Assembly (NCBI GenBank): GCA_039707465.1 | Contig: CM077643.1 | Location: 244,240,167 to 244,304,166 of the forward strand | Direction of reading: 5' to 3' | DNA length: 64,000 nt | Source: Rhabdophis nuchalis | Lineage: Eukaryota > Chordata > Lepidosauria > Squamata > Natricidae | Part shown: piece after piece, positions 38,061 to 49,690 of the stretch | Layout of the letters: the number at the start of each line of letters is the position of its first letter | Position numbering within the stretch: position 1 is the stretch's first letter | The notes under the pieces: generated by a model | The model's database searches: none | The model's input: the letters and a program-made list of their open reading frames with translations, nothing else | What the model was told of the DNA's origin: nothing | Program-made: the position numbers and the translations under genes

Positions 38061-39540
38061 GGTCTACATACCCTTGTTAAAAAGCCAGGTTTTTGAGATG
38101 TTAAAAAAAATCAGACCAAGATAAATCCGTTCAGATTTCCCCCCCACCTACTGTAATCTATAAATTGTACAATTCAATTGAAGAATAAACTGAAATCTTT
38201 TAGGGGGGAAATACAGGAATAATGTGACTGCATAAGTCAGGGGTGTCAAACTGGCAGCCCGCAGGCTGGCCACGCCCCCAAAGGCACCCCAAAAAAGTCA
38301 TGATACATCACGTGACATCAATGTGATGCAGCGAGTTTGACACCCGTGGCATAAGTGTTCACACCCTATTATCCATAGCGGTGTGGTGTGCTCAGAATTA
38401 ACCAATCCCATTTCAAACTCATGGTAAATAGTCATTTCACACCTGCCGTCAGTTAAAGTGACTCTGTTCAAACCCTAGTAGGTGTTCTAGTAGGACTTTT
38501 TTTTTGGCTTTTACTTAGTTGCCTCTTACAACCAAAGCCATGATCTGCAAAGAGCTTACAAAGCATCAAAGGATTTCATTGTTGAAAGGTATCAGTCAGG
38601 AGACGGGTATAAAAAAAATTGCAGGCATTGGATATACCATTGAACACAGTGAAGACAATCATTAACAAATGATTACATTTATTAAAGTTGCTGCAGGAGT
38701 TTCTAGTAAATACTGGTTATGTAATACAAGTGACAACTATCGTTTGTTTTCTTCATATGTCTGGGATGTGGAGTAGAGTGGCAAGATAAAGGCTTGTCTT
38801 ACAAAGAAAAATATCCAAGCCTGACTACATTTACAAAAACATACATCAAGTCTGTCAAAAGCATGTGGGAAAATGTATCATGGTGTGATGACACCAAGGT
38901 CGAACTTTTTGGCCATAATTTCAAAAAGTATGTTTGATGCGCAAGCAATACTGCACATCATCAAAATACATTAGACCCACAGTTAAGCATGGTGGTGGCA
39001 GCATTATGTTTGGGGCTGCTCTTTTCTTCAGCTGGAATTGGGACTTTGTCAAGATGGACAGTTTCAAATATCGGTCAATTTTGGTACAAAGCCTTCAGAT
39101 CTCTTCTAAAATACTGAAGATGAAGAGGAATTTCAGCTTTCAACAAAACAACAAACCTAAGCATTCTTTCAAATCAACAAAATAATGGGTTCACTAGATA
39201 ATCAAAATTTTGTAATGGCCCAGTGGGAGCCCAGACCTGAATCTAATTGAAAATCTGTGGGTTGACCTGAAGAGTCTGTGCACAGGAGATGCCCTGGCAA
39301 TCTGACAAATTTGGAGCACTTTTGCAAGGAGAAGAGGGGGTAAAGATTCCCAAGGCAAGATATGCCATGCTGATGGGCTCTTACCCCAAAAGACTGAATG
39401 CTGTCATAAAAAAAAGTGCTTTAGTTTAAGGGTGTGCATACTCATGAAACCATGTTATTGTATATTTTTAAATTTTTCCTGCTTAAAAGGTTTGAGTTTG
39501 TTTTCAATTGAATTGTACAGCTTATGTTACATTAAAAAGA
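38061..39540 (+). mobile_element. Decayed Tc1-like transposon
   Basis: The left region (GTCTACATACCCTTGTTAAA, then AATTGTACAATTCAATTGAA) has inverted counterparts at the right (TTTCAATTGAATTGTACAGC at 39503, GTGTGCATACTC at 39432), giving long Tc1-type inverted repeats. Between them a plus-strand transposase relic shows the DDTKVELFG block (about 38890), KHGGGSIMFG (about 38983) and PDLNLIENLW (about 39232). Stops and frameshifts are frequent. The outermost right end is missing. A hAT MITE sits at 38238-38348. Confidence 0.82.
38238..38348. mobile_element. hAT-like MITE with exact 8-bp TSD
   Basis: The 111-bp element has ends CAGGGGTGTCAAACTGG and CGAGTTTGACACCCGTG. The octamer GCATAAGT flanks both sides exactly (38230-38237 and 38349-38356). 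It interrupts the left region of the Tc1-like element and is therefore younger than it. Confidence 0.92.
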
Positions 39541-39552
39541 GAAAACAAATAG

Positions 39553-39909
39553 GGGCCCTGGTGATACTGTGGCTAGAATACAACACTGCAGGCTAATTTA
39601 GTCCAGTCTGGAGTTTGATCCTGATGGTTCAAGGTTGACTCAGCCTTCCGTCCTTTCAAGGTTGGTAAAATGAGCGCCCAGATTGTTTCGGCAATATAAT
39701 GGGTTCACTAGATAATCAAAAAATTTTAATGGCCCAGTGAGAGTGCTGTAAAGCAGGAGTCCTCAAATGCTGGGCTGCAGCCTGTTTGCGTGCTTGTGTA
39801 GAATGGTTCCAACCTCCTGCCCTCTGCCATGCTGCCAAGCCATAAAGGGTGGGGACCGTTGCTATAAAGCACTATGGGGTGGCATGTAAGTCTAAGTGCT
39901 GTTGCTATG
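39553..39909 (+). mobile_element. tRNA-derived SINE interrupted twice
   Basis: GGGCCCTGGTGATACTGTGG (head), AAGGTTGACTCAGCCTTCCG, GGTAAAATGAGCGCCCAGAT and then GTAAGTCTAAGTGCTGTTGC are the parts of a squamate tRNA-SINE in order. A 48-bp patch (39696-39743) copied from the nearby Tc1-like element, and a hAT MITE (39754-39861), lie between them. Confidence 0.8.
39754..39861. mobile_element. hAT-like MITE inside SINE
   Basis: The 108-bp element begins CAGGAGTCCTCAAAT and ends GGGGACCGTTG, imperfect inverted termini. The flanks CTGTAAAG (39746-39753) and CTATAAAG (39862-39869) match at 7 of 8, and together they represent the SINE sequence once. Confidence 0.75.
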
Positions 39910-41696
39910 TTGGGCTCATTTTTATTTACATCTCAGAATCCTGGCATTTTAACACAGGTATGTACATTTACTAATTTATTTGAATATATAGTTTATAGTT
40001 GCAATTGGGAGAATATCAGTGCTGAAATCGGGATGAGCAAGAAGCAGTATTGTAAATACAAAAGTTTACACTAAAAAGCAGACTTTCTGACTGAAAAGAA
40101 ATGGGTGGTAGAATTTGCTAAAGATCTTTTAAAAAAAATAATAATCCAGAATTCCATTACTATATTTTCCAGCGCTCTACTTAAAAATGCATTAGTTTGG
40201 TGGGTATGGTTAGAATGACCCATTCTAGAGTGCCTTGGCTTTGAACACATCTGGTTCTTGAGAGTCACGTTGAGAGGTACTGACCATCAGAGGTATTTTT
40301 CAGCACTAAGCCTTGCTTGAATGGCTTCAAAATCTCAGCTTGATGTCAAAAAAAGAAATCATAGCATTTTAAAGAATGGTGTGTGTTTAAAGGGTTACAT
40401 TATTTTGATTAGTAATCATAAAGGGGTTGATAACAGATATGGAATGGTCATAAATCATAACGGGAATGAATCATTAAAGTGTTCCGTTATATACTGCTGT
40501 GTATGTTGAGCCTGACCCAGTTTAGAAATCTTTTTCTTTGAATGTTATATAACCAAGAGAAAAACATTTAAAGATTTCAACATAATAAACTTTAAAATCC
40601 ATTCCTGGCATGTTACTGACATTTTAAAATTAAGTATTGCAAATTTGTCTTCCATTACACAAGACATTTAATTTTTATTCTCCTTTTCAAAACAATAAGA
40701 TTTGGCCCAGATATGTTACTATATAATTTTCTTTTGAGAGGATGGAATAGATTAAGAAGGCATTTTTCCCAAGTCAGATTTCTTGTTTTGTTTGTGCTAT
40801 AGGTTGATATTTTGCTTTAGTTTTTTGTATGTTGTGTGCATTAGATTCTACATACTTCTGCACATTATAATTTTTAATTATGAATATTTCTTGTAATTCC
40901 TACACGGCCTCAAATATAGAATCTGCATAGCCCTGTAATAATTGATTGTTTACAGCTTTTAAAATAAGAGAAATTATCTCCTTTTCTTTTCTTTTCTTTC
41001 CTTTTCTTTCCTTTCTTCACTAATATTTTTAGAGTTATTTAAGTTATGTATTGGATTAATACTTTGGACTCCTTACCTCTAAGCAGCCATTATATTTTAA
41101 GAATATTTATACTGATTAGGTGTAACTGACCAACAATATCTGATGTTTGTGCAGAGATCCACAAATGTTGACCTAATTCTCCTTCCCCCAATTCAGAGTA
41201 GATATTAATGTGTATGTCAAGCACACAAAGATCTGTCACGAGTAATATTGATAAAATTTCACTTTTTTCCTGATTTTATATCATATCTTTTACCCTATAA
41301 TATGTAGTGTCTATTGTAGACTCGTCAACTCTCATGATTTTAACTGATAATGTAAAATTTATTTGCTAGGTCTTCTAAATACCATAAAAATATATGTGAA
41401 TGGGCTTCTTTAATATTTGTTTGAAGTCTTTTATTCATATGCTATATTTAAAATGATTTTTAACTACTTGTTTTATACAAAACAAGATGACTTTGGTACA
41501 AGCAAATATTTAACTTGTGCTAAAAAGTCAGAGTAAATGAATTTCAGAGTGAACACAACAGTATAATATATTCTATCAATGCTAGTTGTAGCATTGATTG
41601 TTCATGTGTTTTGAATTAAATATTCTGAAAATGTAAATAAGATGTTGATTATAAGAGTTATGATAAATCTGTGTCACTCTTGCATTTTTATTATAG

Positions 41697-41856
41697 GTTT
41701 CAGATTATCTTGAAGTGATCAAAGTACCAATGGATCTTTCTACAATAATAAGTAAAATTGATAAACACAACTATTTAAGTGCAAAGGATTTTCTAATAGA
41801 TATAGATCTTATCTGCAGCAATGCTTTGGAATATAATCCTGACAAAGATCCTGGAG
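41697..41856 (+). CDS. ATAD2B: ATAD2B coding exon, bromodomain acetyl-lysine pocket
   Basis: The acceptor is TTATTATAG and the donor GTAAGA. Residues 800-852 contain SDYLEVIK, PMDLSTIISKIDKHNYL and CSNALEYNPDKDPG. Asn846 occupies the position that hydrogen-bonds acetyl-lysine in this family. The exon ends inside the BC loop. Its upstream intron (4.7 kb) contains a Tc1-like element and three small inserts. Confidence 0.97.
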
Positions 41857-43206
41857 GTAAGAAAATATTATTTCATTTTTTGCTTAAATAGGAAAGAATA
41901 TTTAACTGTAAAGCAATTGCAGTTTAAATATCTGTGTAAATGGCTTCCTATTAATATAAATCGTTAGAAAGTTAGCTTTGCCAGAAGTGTGCATTCTAGT
42001 ATTATTTACTAAAGTGTGTTATTATTTATGGTTGATTGCATAGTCAGTCATGAGTTTTGATTGTATTTGGCATTTTTATCCATCCATTGAGTCCTCCCAG
42101 GATGTGAGATAGGCAGATGTTGTGTTTCATGGTGCTGAAGGATGGAAGCTGTTCTAAATAAGGCTACTTTTTGCAATTGATTTTCTTAATGTGGATGGTT
42201 TGAAGTGATGCTTGAAGTGTGGGATGATATCCAAGGCACCTATAATTATTGAATTATCTTTGTTTCTTTTGCCACAGTCTTTCTATTTGCAGGCCTTTCT
42301 TCTTCATTATTTTCTCCAGTTGTTTCCTGTTGGTCTGTTATAATTAGATTTGTATATTGTGTTTCATGGGCACATAAATGGTCAGTATCACTAGAGACAA
42401 ATGCTGTAGTGATCGCTGTGTTACCAGTTCATTCATTCAAATCTTTTTGAGAGTGTATTACGTTACCTGCCTGTTGGGAAGAACTCTGATGTTTTAATAG
42501 CTTTAAGGGGAAGAGAAAAAATTAATCACATAAATAAGTACCGTTTAAAGTTAATTGCCTATAAAATAAGTTACCTATTTTTTAAAATTCCTATTTGGAT
42601 ATGCCATTTGGTCTTTTTCCCCCCCACATAGAAACACATTACCAGCAAATACACTCCCAATATCCTTTCAGAAGAAATAGACAAATAGAAGAAAGAAAGG
42701 CTAGCAATGGGGTGCATGGGGGAAGGGGAATAGGTGCTGTGGGAAGGGGAAGGGGGAGAAGAAGATGGGAGAAGACCAGAATAGACATGAGGAGAGGAAA
42801 AAGCATGAAATGACAGACAAGTAGTAACAAGGTTAAATTAACCAGGCCAACCATTAGTTGCGAGCAGCAACTGATTGTTAGGCTAATCTTTAGAGGCATC
42901 CCTCATATTCAGCTTTGGTTTTGCAGCCAGTGATGCATCTTGCTCATTTTCTGTTTTCTTCTGTTATTTAGGCGGGAGGACGGGAGGACTTAAGTTGTAT
43001 TTCTATTTACATTATATTTGCTACTTGACTCATGCTGGAAATATTATTTCTTTAATTTTGATGTAAATGTAGGATTTTTTTCCTATATACCAGTACTTCT
43101 ATATACCTATACACCTTCTAGGGCAAAAATTATTTAAAAAACTTTTTAAAAAATGACTTTGTGGTGTGTTATGTTATTATAAAGTTATATTATACCCATT
43201 TTATAG
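41857..43206 (+). other. ATAD2B: Intron, purine-rich stretch only
   Basis: From GTAAGA to TTATAG. The part 42660-42800 is strongly purine-biased (GAAGGGGAAGGGGGAGAAGA). No mobile element is recognised. Confidence 0.8.
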
Positions 43207-43329
43207 ATAAAATTATTAGACACAGAGCTTGTACTCTGAAGGACACGGCACATGCTATCATTGCTGCTGAGCTGGACCCAGAATTCAACAAAACGTGTGA
43301 AGAAATTAAGGAAGCAAGAAAAAAACGAG
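43207..43329 (+). CDS. ATAD2B: ATAD2B coding exon, bromodomain C helix
   Basis: The acceptor is CATTTTATAG and the donor GTATTG. Residues 853-893 (DKIIRHRACTLKDTAHAII, then ELDPEFNKTCEEIKEARKKR) form the last bromodomain helix. Ile856, ten residues after Asn846, matches the Ile gatekeeper of the ATAD2 family. The exon continues into a charged helix. Confidence 0.97.
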
Positions 43330-45282
43330 GTATTGTAATCCTGTTTTTGTTCTATATTATTGCCATGGCAGTGAAAATATATAAATGTCATTGAATTCTT
43401 GATAGACTGTCTCTAATGAACCTATTGTCAGAAGAAAGAATTTTTGAACGGCATTGTTTTTGTAATTTACATTATTTTGATTTGGAAAGTGGGCCCTTTA
43501 AGTCCAGTTTGTAGATTTAATGCTGTTTGTATGGTCCCTGATTCTCAGTTGTTAGTGAAATATTCATTGGACACCCATTATAAGAAAAATTTATATGCAC
43601 AACAATGTGTTTATTCATCTTTCTCTCCAGTTCCTTCCTTTGAAAAAGGATGCATGGATTATAGTGAGCTGAAGTCATCAGACAGAATATTTGTAGTACT
43701 AATTATTTGTAATAAAAGTTGATGAGGTTTGTTCAAGTCGCTGCTGGAAGGCTAAGCAAATTAATAATCATGCTTATTTCAGATGCTACCTTAAATAATG
43801 GTTTTGAAATACATGAATCAACTTGTCAGTTGAATTGTAGGAAAATAATCAATTTATCTCAGGAAATGCCACTTAGAAAACAACGGCTGTATCTGTATCT
43901 TTTGGGAATAAGAAATCTGAAGACTACTGCAGCACTGTAGTCGACTCAAGCATTTCAGTAAACTGTTCTTTTTTATACGTTTGTAGGCATTTTCATGTAG
44001 GCATTTTTGCAGTTTTATATTTTTGTTCCACAAATACTTTTAACTATAGATCCAGTTTAAGAATAAATGTTTATCTTCTTCCTAAGTGGCTTTTGCAAGG
44101 CAAATTATAGTTATATCTATTTAACTGATAATATATTTGAATAGATTGTGGTGACCTCTAGCTTTTTCTGCAGTCCCAGGCATTGATAGCTATGAATGTA
44201 TTTATCTGATCAGGGCAGCTGGCTACTGCCCTCAACTCCACGGACCTTCCCAATGACTGCTCCTTTTTGAAGCATAGTGTGTTCTCTGCCCTTGCTGTCT
44301 TCACTAATCAGAGAGACAAACACAAAATCATCCAAAGCTTGTTTCAGTTTTGTTCCTTTGGGTCACAGCAGGTAGCAGCTACAAGCAAACGACATAGTAG
44401 TTGTTACACAGGCTAGGCTCCAGGAAGAGAATCAAATAATTTTAAAATGAGCTAGCAATGACCATTGAGGGGTTATAGAGAAGAGGAGAGTGGTAAGGCC
44501 GGTCTCATTCATTATTGAACATAAGCCATGTTTGTTGTATCAACTGAACAACATTTTAACCTTAGGCCATTTAACATACCATGGGGTAATATCCAAGACC
44601 CTTCAGCAGAATATGATGGGTGGAATATATTTTTGCTACATCTTTTTCCCCTGTGTCTTCTACGAGGAAAAGCCAAACATTCAAAGTGAAAAGAGCGTAT
44701 ATTGTAATGGATAATTGTATGGAAGATGTTCTATGAAGGAATCACTTACAAAAGTGCTTCTTCTTTTTTTAACCACACAATCTTTCACTCTTCAGTTCAC
44801 TGAGCTGTATGCTCCATTCTCTTCATCACAGACCCCTGCCACATGGAATCTCTGCAAGAAGCATGGGACAAAAGAATACATTTCTGTTCCTCTTCTGCTC
44901 ATAGATATTGAATCCTATCTAATGTGTAATCATAGCAGCCTATTAACAGTTTGCCATATTTAATTAATTACAAGTAGTATATATTTGTAAACATTCTAGC
45001 TGTTTTCTATGATACGGGCATTGCAAAATCTCTTATTTTTGCAAGAGAACAGGGATAATTTTATTAATTTTAAAAAGAACTCTGGGAGCATTTTTAAAAC
45101 TTCGCTATCATCCATGTAAACATGTTAGAATTTTTAGGTAGGATATTGAATAATAGTATAATTAATGTGATATGCCATCATCAAAACATGTTATTGCTCT
45201 GAAATTATCAGAACATTTTAGCATTATATGTATGACAAAATCCTGCTTTTAGCGATGCCAGTGTATGTGAAGTGAAGAAGAT

Positions 45283-45450
45283 GCAGGTAGTCCTTGGCTT
45301 GTGATAATTTGTTCAGCAACTGTTCAGAGTTACAACAGTCCTAAACAAAGGGATTTATGACCAGTCCCTGACATTACAGTTGTTGCAGCAGTCCAACTGT
45401 CACGTGATCAAAATTCAGGTATTGATAGTCTGCCTACACTTTTGATGACA
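45283..45450. mobile_element. MITE fragment, TAGTCC family
   Basis: It starts GCAGGTAGTCCTTGGCTTGT and includes CTGTCACGTGATCAAAATTC, typical of the family seen at 21678. The right terminus is absent. Confidence 0.55.
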
Positions 45451-46212
45451 GGACCACTTTAAATCCCCCTACCTGCCTATCTACTTCTCCATCTATGCCC
45501 TTTTGCCCCCTGCCCCCCCAAGCACTCTATGGTCTCTGATGTCCTACTGACCGTTGCCATCTTCTTGCTTCCAATGTTGACCAAGAATTAAATTTTTAAC
45601 TCCTTCAAAAAGTCTGAAGGATAGTTTTTTAAGCTAACTTTTTTTCAAAACTTAAGCAAATTTCTTTTGTATATGCAATAAATAAAGTTTATTCTTTTGT
45701 TTGTCACGTCTAATAAAGTTCTTCAACACCTTAACAGAGCCCTTTTTTATATCTAGTAAGAAAAAGTTATGTAAGCCATTTCATTGATTCAATGATTAAT
45801 TAGGACATCTCCTTTATGAAATAAGTAAGCACTTCCTTTTGTATGCCCATACCTTTCTTCATATCCTTCTCATTGCTTATCGTATTTAAGTCCCCCTCCA
45901 AAATAATTTCAAACTTTACCCATTACAACTTCTTCTATTACTTCATTACAACAAGCTCTGTCTTCTGTTTTATCAAAACGTTTGGCAGAGCAGTATTCAA
46001 AAACTTTACGTTATGCTCCATTATTTTCTTGATTCTCTATCTCCCTCTAGGGGCCAAACATCAAGATACCCTTTTCATAGAAAGACGCAAAACAATCGTC
46101 ATTTCCCATGGGAAAATTTATTCTAATTAATTCAAAGCTATAATTCCAAATCCATTTGGAACCCTTAATCCTCTCTTAGCTTTCTAAAATCCTTATTCCA
46201 AGCACCCTTTTG

Positions 46213-46213
<1 letters not shown>

Positions 46214-46249
<36 letters not shown>
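46214..46249 (+). repeat. (TG)n microsatellite
   Basis: About 17 uninterrupted TG units. Confidence 0.95.
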
Positions 46250-46250
<1 letters not shown>

Positions 46251-46987
46251 ACACGAAGGACATTTACCCAATGAATGTAGTAAAACCTTGCTGAACTGAA
46301 GAGTCTTAATCTTTCCAGTATTTAAAAAAATCAAAAAATGATTAAGTAATAAGGCTTAGTCAAGTTTAACAGCCAACAAAAGATTGCATTACAATTGTGC
46401 ATTTGATGGAATCCGAATTCTTGGCCCTGATTCTTATAAGCCAACTGCAAAATGGCAGTTCCTGTGGTCTCTTCACAAGGACCTATTGTCTGGAGGAACA
46501 TCTCTCCTTCCTCCAAAGAGATTTTGCCAGCCTGGATCCAGCCTCCCATTGCAATTCTTCTCATAAATGTCCAATTATCAGCTTGCTATGTCAATCAAAG
46601 GAAGTCGTCTTCTAGAAATCTTCCTCTTCCTGTCCTGAGTGCATGATTTCAGATATTTGCCAGATTTTTGAGTATACAGCTTGTATAACAGTGTAAATGT
46701 GCTGTCCCCTCAACATAATGCAAAGCACAGGGATTAATGTCTAAACTGCTGGCAACAAAAGTGAGCACACCCCTAAGTGATAATGTCCAAATGGAGCCCA
46801 AGTAGCCATTTTCCCTCCCTGGTGTCATGTGACTCTTTAGTGTTACAAGGTCTCAGGTGTGAAAAGGGAGCAGGTGTGTTAAATTTGGTGTTAACACTCT
46901 CACTCTCATACTGGTCACTGGAAGTTCAACATGGCAATGAACTCTGGGGATCTGTAAAAACAAATTGTTGCTCTACATAAAGATGGT

Positions 46988-47636
46988 CTAGGCAAACCTA
47001 TGGCCCGCAGAGCCATTTATCAAGGCACATGAGGCGTCAGTTTTCTTTTGAGGCCCTGAAGCCTCCGGAGCGTGAAAAACCAGCCCTACGAGCAAAGTGG
47101 AAATTCAGGAATGGACTTCAGGTTCATCTGTAGGGCCATTTTTCATCCTCTGGGGCCTTCAAGAAGCTTCCCTGAAGGCTCCGGAGGGCAAAAATTGGCC
47201 CTACAGACAAACCAGAAATCATTTCCGGTTTGCTCGTAGGGCTGGTTTTTGCCCTCTGGAGCCTTCAGGGAAGCCTCCTGAAGGCTCCAGAGGGCGAAAA
47301 ATGGCCCTACAGACAAACAGGAAGTCACAATTCCTGAACTTGCAGGTTCCCCATTTTTCTGTTTTTCGACCTCCGGATCATTCAAGGAAGCTCCTGGGGC
47401 CTATGGAGGGTATCCGGAGTGGTGGTGGAGGCTTTCATCCGCCCCAGGCTCCTAGAAAGCCTCTGGAGCCTGGGTAGGGCAAAAAAAATGCAGCAAAAGC
47501 AGGGGGGGGATGTTGCTGGTTGCGCGCGCATGTGCATAGGTAGTCTGTCATGCGTATAGCATTATGGGTGTGTCACACCTACACATGATCCCCCTGCGCT
47601 CCTCCCGCTTTTGGCACGGGAGCCTAAAAAGGCTTG
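46988..47636. mobile_element. hAT-like element inside Tc1 transposase
   Basis: It starts TAGGCAAACCTATGGC and ends GGCTTGCTATA, decayed forms of the ATGGCGAACCTATGG terminus. The interior repeats a segment (GGCCCTACAGACAAACCAG; CCTCTGGAGCCTTCAGG) in direct and inverted order. The Tc1 codons on either side (HKDGLG and YKKIV) are contiguous once it is removed. No clear target duplication survives. Confidence 0.75.
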
Positions 47637-48558
47637 CTATAAGAAGATTGTCAAGAGCTTGAAACTGAGCTGCAGCATGGTGGCCAAGACCATACAGCGG
47701 TTTAACAGGACTGGTTTCACTCAGAACAGGCCTCGCCATGGTGGACCAAAAAAGTTGAGTGCCTGTGCTCAGTGTAATATCCAGAGGTTTGCTTTGGGAA
47801 ATAGACGTATGAGTGCTTCCAGCATTGCTGCAGAGGTTGAAGGGGTGGGGGGGTCAGCCTGTCGGTGCTCAGACCATATGCCGCACACTGCATCAAATTG
47901 GTTTGCATGACTGTCATCCCAAAAGGAAGCCCCTTCTAAAGATGATGCACAAGAAAGCTCACAAACAGTTTTCTGCAGACAAGCACACTAAGGACATAGA
48001 TTTCTGGAACCATGTCCTGTGGTCCGATGAGACCAAGATAAACTTATTTGGTTGAGATGGTGTCAAGCGTGTGTGGTGGCAACCAGTTGAGAAGTACAAA
48101 GTGTGTCTTGCCTACAGTAAAGCATGGTGGGAATGTCCTGGTCTGCAGCTGCATGAGTGCTGCTGGCACTGGGGAGCTACAGTTCATTGAGGGAACCATG
48201 GATGCCAACATGTATTATGGCATACTGAAGCAGAGCATGATCCCCTCCCTTCGGAGACTGGGCCGCAATAACGACCCAAAAAACACCTCCAAAACGACCA
48301 CTGCATTGCTAAAGAAGCTGAGGGTAAAGGTGATGGACTGGCCAAGCATGTCTTCAGACCTAAACCCTATTGAGTATCTGTGGGGCTTCCTGAAACGGAA
48401 GATGGAGGTGCGCAAGGTCTCTAACATGCACCAGCTCCGTGACGTTGTCATGGAGGAGTGGAAGAGGACTCCAGTGGCAACATGTGAAGCTCTGATAAAC
48501 TCGATGCCCAAGAGGGTTAAGGCAGTGCTGGAAAATAATGGTGACCACACAAAATATT
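47637..48558 (+). pseudogene. Tc1 transposase relic
   Basis: An HTH-like DNA-binding part (LKLSCSMVAKTIQRF) and DDE blocks are distributed over two or more frames: frames meet near 47900, 48050 and 48270. The first catalytic Asp (WSDET) and the third acidic block (DLNPIEYLWG) are visible. The second Asp block is altered to GRNNDPKNTS with a deletion before it. Not functional. Confidence 0.82.
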
Positions 48559-49009
48559 GATACTTTTGGCCCGTTTTGGACATTATTACTTAGGGGTGTA
48601 CTCACTTTTGTTGCCAGCAGATTAGACATCAACGGCTGTGTGTTGCATTATTTTGAGGGGACAGCACATTTACACTGTTATACAAGCTGTATACTCACTA
48701 CTTTACATTGTAGCCAAGGTCATTTCTTCAGTGTTGTCACCTGAAAAGATATACTTACATATTTACAAAATGTGAGGGGGTGTACTCACTTCTGTGATAG
48801 ACTGTATATGTCTGATACTTGCATTTGTTGGAGAAAAATGTAAAGTTTCTTGATATAAATATTTTGTGTAAATCTGTGTTAAGGTAAACACAGTTAACTG
48901 TTATGTGGTTTTTAATATAGTATTCCAGCAGATTTGCAAAACTTGGCTGGTTAATGCCGCTCGGATTATTGAAATGTGTTTACCTTCTGTGTTTACCTTC
49001 TGTGCACAG

Positions 49010-49147
49010 GCTTATCAGTTGTAGCAGAGCAAACAAATGCTCATGGTTCCACTGTGCAGAAAACAGAAAACAGAGCTGAAGAGGCGTTCCTGAACCGGCA
49101 AAAAAATGCAATGACAGTTTGGCACAATTCTGCAAACAAATGTGCAT
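49010..49147 (+). CDS. ATAD2B: ATAD2B coding exon after bromodomain
   Basis: The acceptor is CTGTGCACAG and the donor GTGAGT. Residues 894-939 begin GLSVVAEQTNAHGSTVQKTE and end DVWHNSANKCA-like as TVWHNSANKCA. The middle looks less constrained than the flanking exons and no domain is assigned. The upstream intron is 5.7 kb and contains the Tc1-like element split by a hAT. Confidence 0.93.
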
Positions 49148-49526
49148 GTGAGTATTTGAGATTACTTTGTGTGACCAGAAGACCATCTGAGCATATCATG
49201 TGAAGGACTCTTTGTTCTTTCTTCCTCCTCCTTTTTCACCACCATTTCTGTCTCTACCTCTTCTTAGATTGTTTTGGCAATAAAAGCAGTTTTATTAGCT
49301 GTTTAAAACCTTAATTGGATATATTACTCTTATGTGAGTGGAAGAGATCAAATTTCAACCATGTGAATATATTAAGAGAGATGACATAACTGTTAATTGA
49401 GAGGGTATTGCATGGACCAGTTTTTTATGCTAGATTTTTAAAATATTAGCCAGCATACTGTTATTATTCTGAGTGCAATTTCTTGAGATTTGTTTTGGAC
49501 CATTTTTGTATTCCATCCATAACATG

Positions 49527-49690
49527 CATAGTGATAGTCCTTGACTTGCAACCATTTCTTAGGAACCATCCCAAGTTACAACAGCACTGAAAAAGGGACT
49601 TCTGACTGCCCCTTGCATTTATGACTGCATTCCTATGGTCAAAATTTGGATTTGTGACTTTCCTTACCAGTAGCGTCATAGGTAAACATT
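49527..49690. mobile_element. MITE fragment, TAGTCC family
   Basis: ATAGTCCTTGACTTGCAACC followed by AAGTTACAACAGCACTGAAA marks the left half of the same family as 21678 and 45283. Confidence 0.6.

Larger units (their letters stand above)
36993..41696 (+). other. ATAD2B: 4.7 kb intron with Tc1-like, SINE and hAT insertions
   Basis: 36993-38060 is AT-rich without recognised elements. Then come the Tc1-like element (38061-39540) and the SINE (39553-39909) with its inserts. 39910-41696 is AT-rich apart from a TTTTC run at 40980-41016. Confidence 0.85.
46670..48808 (+). mobile_element. Tc1-like transposon, split and left-truncated
   Basis: The right end (48595-48808) has inner and outer direct repeats, CTTAGGGGTGTACTCACTT (48590) and GGGGGTGTACTCACTTCTG (48777), the IR/DR layout of Tc1 elements. 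The left side retains only the inner part (AGTGAGCACACCCCTAAGTG at 46762 and outward to 46670); about 140 bp including the outer repeat are lost. A transposase relic is read on the plus strand: KQIVALHKDG (before 46987), then YKKIVKSLKLS from 47637, WNHVLWSDETKINLFG (about 48005), a damaged NDPK block (48273) and SDLNPIEYLWG (48355). A hAT splits it. Confidence 0.88.
43330..49009 (+). other. ATAD2B: 5.7 kb intron with MITE, TG repeat and Tc1/hAT nest
   Basis: 43330-45282 is AT-rich without recognised elements. Then follow a MITE fragment (45283-45450), a TG microsatellite (46214-46249) and the Tc1-like element (46670-48808) with its inner hAT. The 200 bp before the acceptor are plain. Confidence 0.85.

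Noticed and set aside
46384..46646. Three overlapping short open frames
   Set aside because: No conserved motif, no splice phase link to ATAD2B and no family recognised; chance frames.
47637..48560. Host gene with a DDE domain
   Set aside because: Flanked by Tc1 IR/DR ends and broken by frameshifts; a transposase relic.
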